The translations under genes were made by a program, and so were the position numbers. From SCUN01 sp046598935 (GTDB lineage: Bacteria; Acidobacteriota; Vicinamibacteria; Vicinamibacterales; SCN-69-37): a stretch of DNA of 31,260 bases. Each line of letters opens with the position of its first letter. Position 1 is the first letter of the stretch. This document shows positions 29,617 through 31,260 of the stretch, piece after piece. Location of the stretch: contig JBKJHW010000083.1 in NCBI GenBank assembly GCA_046598935.1, forward strand, positions 1 through 31,260. The letters are read 5' to 3'. The notes beneath the pieces were generated by a model. That model made no database searches and was not told the origin of the DNA. It was given only the letters and a program-made list of their open reading frames with translations.

Positions 29617-31260
29617 ATGCGGGCATCCTTGATTTGCAGGGTTGTTCTGGCCGCGGTGTTCGTCTGCGGCGTGTCGGCAATTCACGCGCAACAACCAGTC
29701 GCTCAACAGCCGGCGCCTCTTTCAGGCCCGACGACAGGAATTATCGCGGGCCGCATGGTCGACTCGGCAAACGGCCGCGCGCTGGCCGGTGTCACCGTCG
29801 GGCTGATTGGCGGTGCGCCCGTCGGGCGTGGCAGCGCGCCGCGCCAACTGATCACGGATGCCGAAGGCCGCTTCGTGTTTGCCGGTTTGGCGCAGGGCCG
29901 ATACGTACTCCTCACGCAGCGAGCTGGTTACTTCACGACACCGATCACGGCGAACCGCACGATCGAGCTGGCCGCGGAAAAAAAGCTGATGGATCTCACA
30001 TTGAGAATGCGTCGCCTCGCCGTGATCGCCGGCACGGTGACCGACGAGAACGGCGATCCGGTCACCGGCATGGGTGTCGTTGCCTACCGGCGAACGTTGG
30101 TAAACGGCCAAGTGCTCGCCATGCCGTCGAACGAGGCGCGCACGGATGATCGGGGGGCGTACCGCCTCGCGAATCTTCAGGCCGGGGACTATGTCGTTTG
30201 CGCGTGCCGGACAGATCCCATTCCCGTCGACGGCGTGTTGCTCACAACGCTGGCAGCGGATCCCTCGCAACTGATGGGTCTCGTCACGCGCGCGCTCAAA
30301 GTCGGCGCCGACGCCGCATCGATCGACGGCGCGCGCACATTCGCGCCGACATTCCATCCGTCCAGCACGTTGATGTCGCGCGCGACGCACGTCATGCTCG
30401 GCGACGGCGAAAACAAGGCGGCCGTCGACATTCAAGCGGCCGGCGTCCGCTCGTCGCGTCTGTCAGGCCGCGTCGTCGGCGCGCCCGGAGCCGTGACCGC
30501 CAGTACAATTCGCCTGCGGTTCGCGGGCGAAATGCCGGAAGCCGCCAGCGCGATTGAGCCGGCGCTCGTTCAGGCGGACGGTCGCTTCGACTTTGCCGGC
30601 GTGCCGCCAGGTTCCTACGTGGTCAGCGCGTGGATGCCGACGACGCCGCAGTTTGGCGCCGGCCCAACAGGCACGTTGCTCGCGCTGGCCGGCGGCCGCG
30701 CGATGTCCGGACCGCCGCCGCCTCCGCCGGCGCCAGGCGGTGGTCCTCCGAACGATGGAATTGTTTCCGGCCAAACAGCGGTGACTGTGGGCGATGCCGA
30801 TGTCACAGGTATCTCCGTCGTGCTTCGCCAGGCACCGCACGTGACGGTGAAGTGGGATCTGCCGCCGGCGATGGCACCGACGGCGCCGAATCAACCACCG
30901 GTTATCCGAGCGGCGCAATTGGTCGCGCTGCCTTACGAAGCGCGCAGCATCCGCCCCATCGCGCGCATGAATCCTGACGGGACAGGCACGTTCGGCGGTG
31001 TGCTGCCCGGCAGATACGGATTGGCCATCGTGTCGAGCCTCCGGCTCGAAAAAGTGACCCTTCGTGGCGAAGACATCACGGACCTTCCAATTGAAGTCGG
31101 TGACGCCGATGTCTCTGATTTCGTCGTCACCATGGCCGCAGGCGCAGGCGCGAAAATTTCCGGGACGGTCCCCGGGAATTCCGGCGACAACTGCGTGCTG
31201 ATCTTTCCCGCGGACCGGAAGCTGTGGGTCGAACCATCGCCGCGCTGCGGTGGGTTCGAC
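29617..31260 (+). CDS. Secreted protein with carboxypeptidase-regulatory-like domains (partial)
   Basis: ATG 29617 starts a frame of at least 548 codons without a stop; it runs off the window. A signal peptide (about 1-24, ending IHA) is followed by beta-sandwich domains of the carboxypeptidase-regulatory/CNA-B kind. The first (about 40-115) reads GIIAGRMVDSANGRALAGVTV ... DAEGRFVFAGLAQGRYVLL. The second (about 136-190) has AGTVTDENGDPV and DDRGAYRLANLQAGDYVV. A third (about 277-340) has LSGRVVGAPG and ADGRFDFAGVPPGSYVV. A Pro/Gly-rich stretch lies near residues 366-378. Such proteins are numerous in Vicinamibacteria and are probably surface or periplasmic binding proteins; the substrate is unknown. 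Confidence 0.9.
   Translation, partial: MRASLICRVVLAAVFVCGVSAIHAQQPVAQQPAPLSGPTTGIIAGRMVDSANGRALAGVTVGLIGGAPVGRGSAPRQLITDAEGRFVFAGLAQGRYVLLTQRAGYFTTPITANRTIELAAEKKLMDLTLRMRRLAVIAGTVTDENGDPVTGMGVVAYRRTLVNGQVLAMPSNEARTDDRGAYRLANLQAGDYVVCACRTDPIPVDGVLLTTLAADPSQLMGLVTRALKVGADAASIDGARTFAPTFHPSSTLMSRATHVMLGDGENKAAVDIQAAGVRSSRLSGRVVGAPGAVTASTIRLRFAGEMPEAASAIEPALVQADGRFDFAGVPPGSYVVSAWMPTTPQFGAGPTGTLLALAGGRAMSGPPPPPPAPGGGPPNDGIVSGQTAVTVGDADVTGISVVLRQAPHVTVKWDLPPAMAPTAPNQPPVIRAAQLVALPYEARSIRPIARMNPDGTGTFGGVLPGRYGLAIVSSLRLEKVTLRGEDITDLPIEVGDADVSDFVVTMAAGAGAKISGTVPGNSGDNCVLIFPADRKLWVEPSPRCGGFD

Overview
The window is about 31 kb of GC-rich bacterial DNA, densely coding on both strands. The gene families suggest an Acidobacteriota genome of the Vicinamibacteria type: a DUF1592/DUF1552/ankyrin cluster, a beta-propeller sensor, a membrane-anchored MutS-like ATPase, a carboxypeptidase-regulatory-domain secreted protein, and simple heptamer repeats between genes. 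This placement is inferred from gene content; there is no rRNA in the window to confirm it.

Left part (1-7120). A divergent arsenic module comes first: an ArsR-type repressor (minus) and the arsenite methyltransferase ArsM (plus), sharing a 64-bp control region with two face-to-face promoters inside an inverted repeat. A plus-strand run follows: glutamyl-tRNA synthetase, an AlkA-type DNA glycosylase, an orphan membrane histidine kinase, and a two-subunit periplasmic flavin dehydrogenase (gluconate-2-dehydrogenase subunit-3-like plus a GMC large subunit carrying a CX2CX2CX2C cluster motif).

Middle part (7117-16078). A four-gene minus-strand operon encodes DsbD, a TlpA-like thioredoxin protein, an ABC ATPase and an ABC permease, coupled by 4-base overlaps or a short gap. 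It fits electron delivery to the periplasm plus membrane transport. Divergent from it, with start codons only 5 bp apart, is a large propeller sensor ending in a two-cysteine-pair module with no kinase. A secreted two-BON-domain protein and a possible 34-residue membrane peptide follow.

Right part (16151-31260). It holds a tandem 27-bp repeat, a tRNA-Gln(CUG), a DUF72 gene broken by an internal deletion, peptide release factor 3, the MutS-like membrane ATPase and a strong hairpin shared with the converging cluster. That minus-strand cluster (26713 to 20478) encodes a di-heme DUF1587-1585 protein, a Tat-exported DUF1552 protein, a secreted ankyrin protein and a small secreted protein. Upstream of it is a 642-bp non-coding stretch with a PadR regulator remnant, many hairpins, a plus-strand terminator and a heptamer microsatellite. 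The window ends with a secreted protein carrying a phospholipase A2-type active-site motif, coupled to a small membrane protein, and with two further secreted proteins, the last cut by the window edge.

The most unusual points are the possible PLA2-domain/membrane-protein pair, the structured non-coding stretch with its own plus-strand terminator, three convergent gene pairs that all end in a shared CTAG, the kinase-less propeller sensor, and the uncharacterised di-heme/DUF1552/ankyrin cluster.
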